Part shown: piece after piece, positions 37,357 to 46,761 of the stretch | Layout of the letters: each line of letters begins with the position of its first letter | Numbering within the stretch: position 1 is the stretch's first letter | Source of the DNA: Solimicrobium sp040544425 | GTDB taxonomy: Bacteria > Pseudomonadota > Gammaproteobacteria > Burkholderiales > Burkholderiaceae_D | Direction of reading: 5' to 3' | DNA length: 64,000 nucleotides | Assembly (NCBI GenBank): GCA_040544425.1 | Contig: JBEONO010000018.1 | Coordinates: 16,319-80,318 of the forward strand | Program-made: the position numbers and the translations under genes | The notes under the pieces: model-generated | What the model saw: the letters and a program-made list of their open reading frames with translations, nothing else | Database searches by the model: none | Told to the model about the DNA's origin: nothing

Positions 37357-37362
37357 TATAAT
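37357..37362 (+). promoter_or_regulatory. Possible -10 box of prfB
   Basis: TATAAT, a perfect -10 hexamer, lies 38 bases before the prfB ATG. No good -35 hexamer at 16-18 bases was found. Confidence 0.4.
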
Positions 37363-37400
37363 GCCCGGTTCGACTACACCTACTGAAGCAGAAGAAAATC

Positions 37401-38505
37401 ATGGAAGCAGAACGCATCAACAGCATCGCCGCCCTACTGGCGGACCTCACCACCCGCGAAGCAGAACTTCGGAGGTATCTTTGACTACGATGTCAAGTCA
37501 GAGAAACTAGAACAAGTTAACGGAGAGATGGAAGACCCGAAGATCTGGGACGATCCGAAAAAAGCCCAGGAACTGGGTCGCGAAAAAAAATCCCTGGAAT
37601 CGATTGTCCACACGCTGACCAAAATCGATACCGATTTGCGTGATGCCTCCGATCTGTTTGCCATGGCGCGCGAAGAACAGGATGACGACACGCTGGAGGC
37701 GATTGAATCTGACGCCAACGAACTGCGTCTGCTGGTCGAAGGCATGGAATTTCGCCGCATGTTCAACAATCCGATGGATCCGAATAACTGCTTTATCGAT
37801 ATTCAATCCGGTGCCGGTGGTACTGAAGCACAGGATTGGGCGTCCATGATCTTGCGCCAGTATTTGCGCTATTGCGAACGCAAGGGTTTCAAGATCGAAG
37901 TACTGGAACAGTCGGATGGCGAGATTGCCGGCATCAAGACCGCTACGCTGAAAGTCGAAGGCGATTACGCCTACGGATTTTTGCGTACCGAAACCGGCGT
38001 GCATCGCCTCGTCAGAAAATCACCGTTCGATTCAGCCAATGGCCGCCACACCTCGTTCTGCAGTCTGTTCGTGTATCCGGAAGTCGACGACTCGATCGAT
38101 ATCGAAGTCAATCCGGCCGACGTGCGCGTCGACACGTATCGCGCTTCCGGTGCCGGTGGTCAGCACATTAACAAAACCGATTCCGCAGTGCGTCTGACCC
38201 ACAACCCGACCGGGATCGTGGTGCAATGCCAGAATGACCGCAGCCAGCATCGTAACCGCGCCGAAGCCTGGGATATGCTGAAAGCCAAACTGTATGAACT
38301 GGAATTGCGTAACCGGATGAGCGAGCAACAAAAACTGGAAGATTCGAAGACCGATGTCGGGTGGGGTCATCAGATTCGTTCCTATGTGCTGGATCAGTCG
38401 CGCATCAAGGATTTACGCACCAACTTTGAAACGGGTAACACCAAGGCAGTCTTGGATGGCGATTTGGATGGGTTTATTGCGGCATCATTAAAACAAGGTG
38501 TTTAA
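37401..38505 (+). CDS. prfB: Peptide chain release factor 2 (programmed +1 frameshift)
   Basis: RF2, read as 37401-37481 joined to 37483-38505, 367 residues. The first 27 codons end in CTT TGA; a +1 shift at CTT skips T37482 and continues as GAC TAC GAT. RF2 recognises UGA and UAA, so a low RF2 level at its own in-frame UGA favours the shift. Seen: the codon-reading SPF motif (RKSPFDSANGRHTSF) and the catalytic GGQ in YRASGAGGQH. The residue four before GGQ is Ala, the common active form rather than the Thr of E. coli K-12. lysS follows 29 bases later. Confidence 0.97.
37471..37484 (+). promoter_or_regulatory. prfB recoding site
   Basis: GGAGGTATCTTTGA holds an internal Shine-Dalgarno-like GGAGG three bases before the slippery CTT and the in-frame TGA (37482-37484), followed by C. 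This is nearly identical to the E. coli prfB site AGGGGGTATCTTTGAC. Confidence 0.97.
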
Positions 38506-38534
38506 AGCACTCCTGCCGAACTTGAAAGGTCAGA

Positions 38535-40070
38535 ATGAGTAACGAAGAACAAAGCACAAACAACGAAAATATTGTTGAAGACAATTCCGTTTTTGCGGAA
38601 CGTCGCGCCAAATTGGCGCAATTGCGTCTGGCAGGCAATGCCTTTCCAAACGACTTCCGTCCGCAAAACAATTGCGCCGAGCTGCAGGAAAAATATGGCG
38701 CACTGACGCGCGAGCAACTGGAGCCGATGGAGGTCGTTGTGTCGGTTGGCGGTCGGATGATGCTCAAACGTGAAGCCGGCAAGAAAGCTGCATTTGCGAC
38801 GGTTCAAGATGCGTCCGGCAAATTGGCTGACGGTCGAATCCAACTCTACATCACGCAAGATAAAACCGGCGTGGCCGAAATGGAAGCATTTCTGCATTAC
38901 GATCTGGGCGACATCCTTGGTGCCGAAGGTGTGCTGTTTAAAACCAAGACCGATGAGCTGACCATCAAAGTCACCAGGCTGCGTCTGCTGGCAAAATCGC
39001 TGCGCCCGCTGCCCGATAAATTTCATGGACTGGCCAATCAGGAAATGAAATACCGCCAGCGCTACGTCGATTTGATCATGAGCGAAGAAACCCGGCGCAC
39101 CTTCAAAGCGCGCACCGCTGCCATGACGTCGATCCGCCAGTTCATGCAGGAACACGGCTTTATGGAAGTGGAAACGCCGATGCTGCACACCATTCCGGGT
39201 GGTGCCGCCGCCAAGCCGTTTATCACCCATCACAATGCGCTGGACATGCAGATGTTCTTGCGTATCGCGCCAGAACTGTATTTGAAGCGCCTGGTCGTCG
39301 GTGGTTTTGAACGTGTGTTTGAAGTCAATCGCAACTTCCGCAACGAAGGTGTCTCACCGCGTCACAATCCTGAATTCACGATGATGGAGTTTTATGCCGC
39401 CTACACCGACTATCAGTGGATGATGGATTTCACCGAACAGGTGATCCGCAAAGCTGCCATTGATGCGCACGGCACTGCCAACCTCACCTATCAGGGTCGC
39501 GAACTGGATTTGAGCAAACCGTTTGAACGTCTGACGATTGTCGAAGCGATCAACAAATACGCGCCAGGTTATACGAACGACCAATTGCAGGATGCAGCGT
39601 TCGTGACCAAAGAATTGGCCAGATTTGGCGTCAAGCCGTTTGCCACTTCCGGATTGGGCGCATTGCAATTGGCCCTGTTTGAAGAAACTGCTGAAGCGCA
39701 ATTGTGGAACCCGACCTACATCATCGACTATCCGATCGAAGTCTCGCCGTTGGCACGCGCCTCCGACAAACATGCCGGTATCACCGAGCGGTTTGAGTTA
39801 TTCATGACCGGACGCGAAATCGCCAACGGCTTTTCTGAATTGAATGATCCGGAAGACCAGGCAGCACGCTTTAAAGCCCAGGTCGCCGCCAAAGAGGCTG
39901 GCGATGAAGAAGCCATGTATTATGATGCCGATTACATCCGTGCCCTCGAATACGGCATGCCTCCGACCGGAGGCTGTGGAATCGGTATCGACAGGTTGAT
40001 GATGTTGATTACTGACTCACCAAATATTCGTGATGTCATTCTGTTCCCACACTTACGACGCGAAGATTAA
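38535..40070 (+). CDS. lysS: Lysyl-tRNA synthetase, class II
   Basis: A 511-residue class II LysRS. An N-terminal OB-fold anticodon domain (about 60-175) leads to the class II core with motif 1 (RQFMQEHGFMEVETPML), motif 2 (FERVFEVNRNFRNEGVSPRHNPEFTMMEFY) and motif 3 (GCGIGIDRLMML). It charges tRNA-Lys in the cytosol. The prfB-lysS order is the same as in E. coli and many proteobacteria. Confidence 0.97.
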   Translation: MSNEEQSTNNENIVEDNSVFAERRAKLAQLRLAGNAFPNDFRPQNNCAELQEKYGALTREQLEPMEVVVSVGGRMMLKREAGKKAAFATVQDASGKLADGRIQLYITQDKTGVAEMEAFLHYDLGDILGAEGVLFKTKTDELTIKVTRLRLLAKSLRPLPDKFHGLANQEMKYRQRYVDLIMSEETRRTFKARTAAMTSIRQFMQEHGFMEVETPMLHTIPGGAAAKPFITHHNALDMQMFLRIAPELYLKRLVVGGFERVFEVNRNFRNEGVSPRHNPEFTMMEFYAAYTDYQWMMDFTEQVIRKAAIDAHGTANLTYQGRELDLSKPFERLTIVEAINKYAPGYTNDQLQDAAFVTKELARFGVKPFATSGLGALQLALFEETAEAQLWNPTYIIDYPIEVSPLARASDKHAGITERFELFMTGREIANGFSELNDPEDQAARFKAQVAAKEAGDEEAMYYDADYIRALEYGMPPTGGCGIGIDRLMMLITDSPNIRDVILFPHLRRED

Positions 40071-40075
40071 CCACC

Positions 40076-40717
40076 ATGATCCGCATCCTGATTGCAGACG
40101 ACCACACCATCATGCGCGAAGGTTTGAAGCGCATTCTGGAAGGTGAGCCGAATATTCAGATCGTCGCTGAAGCAGTCGACGGTCTGGATGCTCTGCAAAA
40201 GGTGCGCGCCGGTGGCATCGATTTGATTCTGCTGGATTTGTCGATGCCAGGTCGCAGCGGTGTCGATCTGATTCGCCAGATCAAGGAAGAAGCCCCCAAA
40301 TTACCGATACTGATACTCACCATGCACGAAGAAGAACAGTATGCGGTGCGCGCGATTCGTGCCGGTGCCAGCGGTTACCTGACCAAGGAAAGCGCCGGAC
40401 TGGAATTGATGAATGCAATCCTGCGCATTGCTTCAGGTCGTCCTTACATCAGCACCGCCGTGGCAGAACAATTGGCGATGAACCTGATGCCAGATGACGT
40501 CCCCCTTCCACACAAAACCCTGTCGGATCGCGAATTTGAAATTTTTCAGTTGCTGGTACAAGGCAAAGGTTTGACTGAAATCGCTGACGGCCTGTTCTTG
40601 AGCGTCAAGACCGTCAGCACTCACAAGACCCGGATTCTGGTCAAAATGCGCATGAAAAATCTCACCGAACTGGTTCAATATGCGGTTTTGCACCAGCTGA
40701 TCGCGACGCGCAATTAA
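40076..40717 (+). CDS. NarL/LuxR-type response regulator
   Basis: A 213-residue regulator with an N-terminal receiver (ADDH at 7-10, phospho-acceptor Asp54 in LLDLSMPG, Lys in GYLTKES) and a C-terminal LuxR-type HTH (about 147-205; LSDREFEIFQLLVQGKGLTEIADGLFLSVKTVSTHKTRI). It starts six bases after lysS and is probably co-transcribed. No kinase is adjacent; HisKA_3 kinases such as that at 1058-2968 normally partner this class. Confidence 0.94.
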   Translation: MIRILIADDHTIMREGLKRILEGEPNIQIVAEAVDGLDALQKVRAGGIDLILLDLSMPGRSGVDLIRQIKEEAPKLPILILTMHEEEQYAVRAIRAGASGYLTKESAGLELMNAILRIASGRPYISTAVAEQLAMNLMPDDVPLPHKTLSDREFEIFQLLVQGKGLTEIADGLFLSVKTVSTHKTRILVKMRMKNLTELVQYAVLHQLIATRN

Positions 40718-40740
40718 TCGCTGATCAGACTGATCTCCTG

Positions 40741-42075
40741 TTACTTGTTAGCCGAACGCTGAACGGTATACCCGTCTGACAAGGTATTCAGGAACGCCAC
40801 AACATCGTTGATCTCTGAAGCGTTCAATCTAGGTTTATTGCCGGGCAGCGGCGCAAACGGAGCTTCGACGTTGACGTTCTTGCGATATTGCACAGGCAGA
40901 TCGTCATACAGATTGACTTTACCGTCAGCAGCGCGTGAATACCATTTTTCAGGCGTGATATCGCGGTTGACATAGAATTCAACCACCTTGTGCAGTGAAT
41001 GCATGGCACCGTTATGAAAATAACTCTTGCGCAGTGCCACGTTGCGCAGGGTTGGCGTGCGGAACAGTCCGCAATATTCAGCTCGGTCTCTCAGATCTAT
41101 CCGCAGCGGACCGCATAATCCCAAATCAAAAAAAGCCGGATTGGCGTTGGCAGGAATTGCCGGATTGCGCGGCACAGCCAACGCAACAAAACCAAAATCG
41201 GTAAATACCGGAAGGTGGCTGGCCACACTTTTATGCGTGTCGGTATGACAGCTGGCGCAGTTTCCCTTTTTGATGTCATTGAACAGATCCAGTCCGCGTT
41301 TCTCGCTCGGCGTAAAATTGGCCTGGTCCTGCAGATAGGCGTCAAACTTGCTGGTAAAAGGATGAAAATCTTCCTCGGACTGTTCGAACATTTCAATCGC
41401 CACAGTCATCCACCCGACTGCCGCGTCGGTATTGTCAAACACGTTCTCGCCTGGAGCACTGACGATTTCGCTGAACTCTTTCGCGTAGTTTGACTTGCTC
41501 AAGCGTTCGGCAATCTCGGTGGTGCTCGAGTTCGCCATTTCGTTCCTGTCCATCAAGGGCATCAAGGCCTGGTCATGTCCGGAATTAACGCGACCATCCC
41601 AGGTCCGTCCACCAGTCGGCCCTTGGTCATCTTTGCCACCGGTCACTTCCGGCTCATAAAAGTGTTCAGTAAAATTAATCGGTGAATGCAGATAGCGCAG
41701 CGATGGGGTATTGCGAAATCCCATGCTGGTCATTCCCGGGCCGCCGGGTTGCACGGCAAGATTATTGGTCGGACCATAGGCATTGGCTGGACTGTGGCAG
41801 GTGGCGCAGGACATTTTTCCATTGGATGATAAACCGGCGTCATTAAAAATCTTGCGCCCCAGCGTCATCAACTGAGCCGGTGTCGGTCGATCGCCATAGG
41901 CCATCGGAAAATACATTTCCGCGCCAACAGTCATCAAGTCGGTACCGCTGCACGCTTTCGAAACAGTCGAAACGGCATAGGTTCCTGTCAGCAAACAGCA
42001 AATCAGCAGCGCAACGACATATTTGCGTTGCCCACATATTTTCTTTACCAGATTCATTGGCTTGGTCATTCTCAT
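40741..42075 (-). CDS. Di-haem cytochrome c peroxidase / MauG-like protein
   Basis: A 444-residue exported protein with an N-terminal signal anchor (about 18-38) and two haem c sites, CATCH (90-94) and CASCH (273-277), set about 180 residues apart as in bacterial cytochrome c peroxidases and MauG. The TPSLRY and RTWDGRVNSGHDQALMPL segments fit this superfamily. It acts in the periplasm, reducing peroxide or oxidising a protein target; electron donor and target are unknown. It lies downstream of the PEP-CTERM gene on the same strand. Confidence 0.92.
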   Translation of the reverse strand: MRMTKPMNLVKKICGQRKYVVALLICCLLTGTYAVSTVSKACSGTDLMTVGAEMYFPMAYGDRPTPAQLMTLGRKIFNDAGLSSNGKMSCATCHSPANAYGPTNNLAVQPGGPGMTSMGFRNTPSLRYLHSPINFTEHFYEPEVTGGKDDQGPTGGRTWDGRVNSGHDQALMPLMDRNEMANSSTTEIAERLSKSNYAKEFSEIVSAPGENVFDNTDAAVGWMTVAIEMFEQSEEDFHPFTSKFDAYLQDQANFTPSEKRGLDLFNDIKKGNCASCHTDTHKSVASHLPVFTDFGFVALAVPRNPAIPANANPAFFDLGLCGPLRIDLRDRAEYCGLFRTPTLRNVALRKSYFHNGAMHSLHKVVEFYVNRDITPEKWYSRAADGKVNLYDDLPVQYRKNVNVEAPFAPLPGNKPRLNASEINDVVAFLNTLSDGYTVQRSANK

Positions 42076-42194
42076 TTTTACTGCCGTCTCAGATTGAGTT
42101 TGAAGTATCCGGCCAAGAGCAGATCCTGGCTGTAGCGAAGCATCAATTTAGCCGATTTCAATGACTGCTTGATTACCTGTGTTGATGAGTGACA

Positions 42195-42215
42195 TCCCCC
42201 GCGCCGGGCGGGGGA
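42195..42215 (-). terminator. GC-rich hairpin downstream of the PEP-CTERM gene
   Basis: TCCCCCGC and GCGGGGGA form a perfect 8-bp stem with a 5-base loop, 20 bases after the PEP-CTERM stop on the minus strand. There is no clear T run, so it may slow or end transcription or protect the 3' end. Confidence 0.5.
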
Positions 42216-42235
42216 GTAATCAAGTGCGGAAACAA

Positions 42236-42895
42236 TCAGGCGAATGCTGTTGTCGATTTGCTGCCTGAACGACGCGATGCCAGGAAACCAACGACACCAA
42301 GACCCAACAACATCATCAGCCATTCATCGGCTTCAGGCACGGCAGCAATTGAGGTCACTGTCAGCCCAAAATTCAAGTCCTTGGCCAGTCCGGTGCCAGA
42401 AATATTGCGATATGAATAGCTGCTGCCACCGTTCGCAGAGAACGCTGTGTTGGCAAGTAAGCTGGCAGCACCTGTTGGTGCAAAAAAGGTAGTCGCTTGA
42501 TCACCAGTGACTTCAAGACCAACCCAGTATGTTCCACCAGTGACTGCCCAGTTCAAATTGGACAACCCATTCCAGCCGTCAGTACCACTATAAGTGGCGG
42601 TACCGGAATACAGTAAATTACCGAGTTGATTATTGCTGGTGTTACCGTACAGGGTAATATTGAAATTATCTCCCGCAGCGCCGAACGGATCTAGCAAATA
42701 GGCCTGAATCGAGCTGATTGCCTGCGGACCAGTCAAGGTTATTTGGCCATCCAGAAAATCGTTACTGTCGATGATCGTTGAACCGACCGCCGAATTGCTT
42801 ACCGGACCAGTCGTAATGACGTTGGTCGTTGCCGACGCGGAACCGGCTGCCAGCAGTGCCAGAACTGCGGCACCAAACAAAGTTTCTTTAAACAT
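42236..42895 (-). CDS. PEP-CTERM sorting-domain protein
   Basis: A 219-residue exported protein with a signal peptide (about 1-22), a Thr/Ser/Asn/Gly-rich beta-type body and a C-terminal sorting signal: VPEADEW (186-192), a hydrophobic helix and an RR pair, then an unusually long 10-residue tail. PEP-CTERM proteins are cut by an exosortase (EpsH/XrtA type) and go to the surface or exopolysaccharide. No exosortase is in this window. AGGAAG precedes the ATG. It follows the metallophosphoesterase by 26 bases and is probably co-transcribed with it. Confidence 0.88.
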   Translation of the reverse strand: MFKETLFGAAVLALLAAGSASATTNVITTGPVSNSAVGSTIIDSNDFLDGQITLTGPQAISSIQAYLLDPFGAAGDNFNITLYGNTSNNQLGNLLYSGTATYSGTDGWNGLSNLNWAVTGGTYWVGLEVTGDQATTFFAPTGAASLLANTAFSANGGSSYSYRNISGTGLAKDLNFGLTVTSIAAVPEADEWLMMLLGLGVVGFLASRRSGSKSTTAFA

Positions 42896-42921
42896 GATGT
42901 CTTCCTGTTCTTATGAGTAAA

Positions 42922-44265
42922 TCAGTGCAACCAGATATTTGCCAGAACCTGGCTCGAACCGTAGTTCTCGTCAAAGCCGTAGGCAGTCAGCTGTACTGAA
43001 CCACTTTGGTGAATACGAACTTCGGCCCATGCATACATACGATCAACAGGATTGGCAGCAGGAGAGATGGCCTCTTCAAACGGTGAACCGCCTGAACCGA
43101 CCAGCACTTCGTAAGCCGCGCTTGAACCCAGTGTTGCCAGGTTAGGTTGCTGTACATTAAAGATGTGCTCGTGGCCGGAGAAATAAGTCGCATTGTACTG
43201 TTCGATGACACTCCAGAAATCATTGCGGTTGTACGGTGCCGCAACGCCATTCAATGTAACGATGGTGTTATCGATTCCGGAAAACGTCGTAATGGCTTTA
43301 CCGGTAGTTGGATTGACGTATTGGTAGGTATGCGCAGGTTTGTGTCCAAACACGAAAAAGCGTGGTGCTGGTTTTCCGGCGGCCTGGGCGCGTGCTGAAG
43401 CAGCAGCGAAATCATTCGCCAACCAGACGGCAGGCGCACGGGCATCAACACCAACAGCGTCAGTATTGACGATCGCGAAGTGATGGCCTTTGAAATCAAA
43501 ACTGTAGCTCAAGCCGGTTTGGTCAGTCGTGTAGGTCTTGGACGGCTCGGAATTGGCCAGGGTATCGCCGATGTTTGGCTTGTTGCTAGGGTCCCAGTAA
43601 ACATCTGTCGCCGCTGCACCGGTGATGCTGATCAGGCGGTTCGTATCCAGAATCAGGTCGCTCATTTGATCGCGCCAGATATTTTCATTTCCCTGGATCG
43701 CAATTTTGCCGCATGATTTGCATTGCGTTTCATGGTTGCCCGGGACAGGAACGACATACGTGCCCGTTTCCATCAGATTCGCCGTCATGCCGCGCCAGTA
43801 GCTGTACTGCTGATAGAAATCAGTGGTGTCGGTATTGAGACCCGCTGGCAAATTCGCAGGTGTCCAGACGCCGCTGTTATTAAATCCAACGCCCTTGCTG
43901 TTCGTAGTATGAGGCAGCGCTGTTCCGTTACCATAACCCATTACCATATCGCCATTAAAAAACAGCAGATTGGCCTTGTGTGAACTGATCGTGCGGAAGA
44001 TACGTGTGATCGCTTTTGTATTGTTGAGCCAATGCGCATCCTGGCCAGTCAGACCGGTCAGATTTGTGGCATTGACACCGGTATTATTCACCGCACCGCT
44101 ATTTGCCTGAGACACGTCCAGAGTCACTGGATCCTGACGCGAGTCACCGACTGTCGCGAAAGTCAAAACAACTGGATCAGCAGTCTGTGCCAACGCGGCA
44201 TTGCCAAACATCGCAATGGCAACTGTTGCCAACGCTGTTTTGATAAATAATTTTTGCGAAAACAT
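42922..44265 (-). CDS. Secreted calcineurin-like metallophosphoesterase
   Basis: A 447-residue exported phosphoesterase. A signal peptide (about 1-26, ending ALAQ) precedes the metallophosphatase motifs in order: TVGDSR, FFNGDMVMGYG, PGNHE, FGHKPAH and SGHEHIFN, which bind two metal ions. It may act outside the cytosol on phosphate esters or nucleotides. GGGAG precedes the ATG. The tight link to a PEP-CTERM gene suggests a surface or matrix role, by inference. Confidence 0.92.
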   Translation of the reverse strand: MFSQKLFIKTALATVAIAMFGNAALAQTADPVVLTFATVGDSRQDPVTLDVSQANSGAVNNTGVNATNLTGLTGQDAHWLNNTKAITRIFRTISSHKANLLFFNGDMVMGYGNGTALPHTTNSKGVGFNNSGVWTPANLPAGLNTDTTDFYQQYSYWRGMTANLMETGTYVVPVPGNHETQCKSCGKIAIQGNENIWRDQMSDLILDTNRLISITGAAATDVYWDPSNKPNIGDTLANSEPSKTYTTDQTGLSYSFDFKGHHFAIVNTDAVGVDARAPAVWLANDFAAASARAQAAGKPAPRFFVFGHKPAHTYQYVNPTTGKAITTFSGIDNTIVTLNGVAAPYNRNDFWSVIEQYNATYFSGHEHIFNVQQPNLATLGSSAAYEVLVGSGGSPFEEAISPAANPVDRMYAWAEVRIHQSGSVQLTAYGFDENYGSSQVLANIWLH

Positions 44266-44489
44266 TTTTTCTCCCGAATATTATTAAAATTTTGAAACCA
44301 GAATTGTTACGTAGCGAGCGCAAATCAAAGCCATCCCATGTTGTTCAATGATGAGATTTCAGGACAAATGCACACCCCCCTGCTAATCGAACGACACGAG
44401 TTTATAGAAAAAGTGTGGCATGTTTATACGTGTACAAATGTTAAAACATAGTCTGTTCGGACTAGTTATTGTCAGCGGATGTCATGGAA

Positions 44490-44513
44490 GGACATAGCCG
44501 GGCCGGCATGTCC
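44490..44513. promoter_or_regulatory. 24-base near-perfect palindrome
   Basis: GGACAT and ATGTCC flank a GCCGG/CCGGC core with a single unpaired base, so the whole unit can form a strong hairpin or serve as a two-fold operator. It stands alone in the gap, just before a possible small reading frame at 44522. Confidence 0.45.
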
Positions 44514-44521
44514 AGGAATGG

Positions 44522-44620
44522 ATGTTCAATGAGATTCAGAATTGTTTGAACTATAAAAAGCGCGCCACCGATATGTCGACTTGCCCGACCACGTCTTGTG
44601 GTGAACAACAGCAGCAATGA
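44522..44620 (+). CDS. Possible small ORF, 32 codons
   Basis: An ATG at 44522 preceded by AGGA opens a 32-residue frame (MFNEIQNCLNYKKRATDM then a Cys/Thr and Gln-rich end) that closes at 44620. It follows the palindrome at 44490-44513 directly. There is no family likeness and chance cannot be excluded. Confidence 0.2.
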   Translation: MFNEIQNCLNYKKRATDMSTCPTTSCGEQQQQ

Positions 44621-44879
44621 GTTCAATTAGGGCACCGATCAACACAAAGCGCGCTGTCTCAACCTGAAAGACCAGAATTACTTTAATAAAAAGAATCGCA
44701 GCAAAATTTATTTTGTAATGCCGGATTCAATTTCGTACGACTGAGATCGGAGACAACTTTAAAACGAAATTCAGTGATGGTAATATTTTTGCATCCTGAA
44801 TGGCACGCCCAAGTCACTGCATCTCGCCATTCTCTTAGCCATTAATGGTTTTTTGTTTTCCGTCGAAGAGAGGTGAAAA

Positions 44880-46745
44880 ATGCTGACAGTATCCACATCA
44901 ACTGGCTGGATGAGTAAACAAATCAGCCAGCAACGTATTTCCAAAGTAGTAAAAGCAGCTCAGGAACATGCAGCAAAAACAGAAGCAACCGAAACAACAG
45001 AACCAGCAGAAAAATCAGATGACCCCAAATATATGGGACCAATGGACCGTTTTGTTGACCATTACCTGTGTGGTGGCGCAAAAAAATCTGCTTTGGACAA
45101 TCTATATGACTTGTCATTCAATACCGCCCTGCTAGAACAAGAACTGGGCAAGGATGAACAGACAATAAATCAGAGTCGAATCGAGCGTTATATAAGCCAG
45201 ATCAAAGAGAGCAAAACGAGGCTGCGCATCCTGACAGAAGGAAAATCCATCGAATTTGGGGAAAAGGGTTATTCCCCAATCATTGGCAAGAACGCCTTTC
45301 TGATAGTGAGAAAAAGTGATCAATTAAGCCCAAGCGGTATTGAACTGGTTCAGCTTAAGTCTAAAGCAGCGACCAGAAACCCTTCGCCAACCGGTCTTCC
45401 CACTTTTCTCAACCCCGAACAAATCAGCCACACGGATTTAAATTTACTAAACGCCAAAGGTGCGTTCGTTTGCGCTAATGAGACTTACGCGATTCGATTT
45501 ACCGATGACAACGAGCCGGTCCTGATGACGGAAAGCACTAACAGCCTGACAGCGCAAATTCAGGAACGACTGTCCGCACTATGGATCAATAGCGAGGCGA
45601 GGCGTGAATTAGAAGATTTGGATTTGGTTCGACTTGGTAGCATCACCGACTTGAATTTAAAACCCAGTTTCCTCGATACTTGGGATGAAGGAGCCCGGAA
45701 AAATGCTCAGTTATATCTTGCCAAAACTTGGGAGCCGACGGCAAAGACAATCAATCAAAAATATCTTGCAACTATTGAGCGGATCCGGGCACCGATCATT
45801 AAAGAATATGTAGCCCTGCGAAGCGAAATTGCGCGCCTGGCTGATAACAGAAACCCCTCGGTTGCGGACCGAAAACGTTTGTTTGAACTACAGGCTCTAA
45901 CAACTGCCTTACTAAAAAAATTAAATACTGCCAATACGAATATTGGACGTATCAATGTGCAATTCGAGCGATTGATTTCGATCCTGACACAATGCAAAAA
46001 CCTAACGATGGTCGATATACTTACCAAACGCATTGCCCTGTTTTCAGCCCATCTTTGCAAAATTTCTGAATCTAACCCTGACAGTCAGGATATGCCTGAA
46101 CTGAACACATTATTCCGTATTCAGGAAGGATTCCTTGATCATTTTGGTCCAAGCCAACTGGCGCAGTGCGATCAAATTCTAAATTCGCCCATGCATGAAA
46201 TTGCAGAAGCAAATGCCCAAAGGGCACCGGAGTTGCATATCCCAATTCAGGGATTGGTTGATTCCCTGAAAGACCCTTTTAATTCTTGGGATCAGGTTCA
46301 TAGTCAAATGCAGACTTGTCACGACCAGCAGGTAGAATTGGATACCAATCGATTTACACAAGTAGACATATTGGTGAGGCTCAATGCAGTTTTGCAAAAT
46401 CTTATCGACTTTACAGATGGTTTGAATAGACCGGGTAATCAGTTGAAAACTTATTTCCAACCTGTGACCTATACCCATTTCGTTTATTTACTAAAACTGA
46501 GAAACGTACTGGCGGATGGCAGAAATCTGTATTCCAGACGGGAACTTGAGGAGATGCAGGAAGACATCCATTCCAACCTCAAACCGCTGCTCCTTGAAAA
46601 TTCCCAACTAGAAAAACAGAAGGAGAAATTGACATTTTTCCAATCGTTAAAGACCTTCGATGTTCTGTTAAATCCGGATCAGACATTTATGGACTATGAA
46701 GAATGGTGTCTGACTCAAAGTCGGAAAAACACGTCAATCCAATAG
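44880..46745 (+). CDS. Orphan 621-residue protein, function unknown
   Basis: No family recognised. The product has no signal peptide and no membrane helix. Residues 1-50 are Ser/Thr/Ala/Glu-rich and look disordered; about 55-85 is a compact segment (MGPMDRFVDHYLCGGAKKSALDNLYDL); about 100-230 is mixed; about 290-600 is a long, mostly helical region with Leu/Gln/Asn-rich heptad-like stretches. GAGAGG stands six bases before the ATG, so it is probably translated. Codons are visibly richer in A/T than in neighbouring genes, and a degraded IS256 end starts 17 bases after the stop, both suggesting transfer. A disordered N-terminus on a cytosolic helical body is also seen in type III effectors, but that is speculation. 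Confidence 0.75.
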   Translation: MLTVSTSTGWMSKQISQQRISKVVKAAQEHAAKTEATETTEPAEKSDDPKYMGPMDRFVDHYLCGGAKKSALDNLYDLSFNTALLEQELGKDEQTINQSRIERYISQIKESKTRLRILTEGKSIEFGEKGYSPIIGKNAFLIVRKSDQLSPSGIELVQLKSKAATRNPSPTGLPTFLNPEQISHTDLNLLNAKGAFVCANETYAIRFTDDNEPVLMTESTNSLTAQIQERLSALWINSEARRELEDLDLVRLGSITDLNLKPSFLDTWDEGARKNAQLYLAKTWEPTAKTINQKYLATIERIRAPIIKEYVALRSEIARLADNRNPSVADRKRLFELQALTTALLKKLNTANTNIGRINVQFERLISILTQCKNLTMVDILTKRIALFSAHLCKISESNPDSQDMPELNTLFRIQEGFLDHFGPSQLAQCDQILNSPMHEIAEANAQRAPELHIPIQGLVDSLKDPFNSWDQVHSQMQTCHDQQVELDTNRFTQVDILVRLNAVLQNLIDFTDGLNRPGNQLKTYFQPVTYTHFVYLLKLRNVLADGRNLYSRRELEEMQEDIHSNLKPLLLENSQLEKQKEKLTFFQSLKTFDVLLNPDQTFMDYEEWCLTQSRKNTSIQ

Positions 46746-46761
46746 GCATTCAAATTGAATT

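Larger units (their letters stand above)
44266..44879. other. Long non-coding region before the orphan gene
   Basis: 614 bases without a convincing gene. It holds the promoter of the metallophosphoesterase operon, a long palindrome at 44490-44513, a possible 32-codon reading frame at 44522-44620, and a small ACCAC-GTCTT-GTGGT hairpin near 44590. It is AT-rich towards the orphan gene. No tRNA-like fold or IS end was recognised. Confidence 0.6.

Noticed and set aside
37528..38505. A shorter prfB starting at the internal ATG at 37528
   Set aside because: The upstream ATG, 27 codons and recoding site match the known RF2 arrangement, so the longer frameshifted product is the real one.
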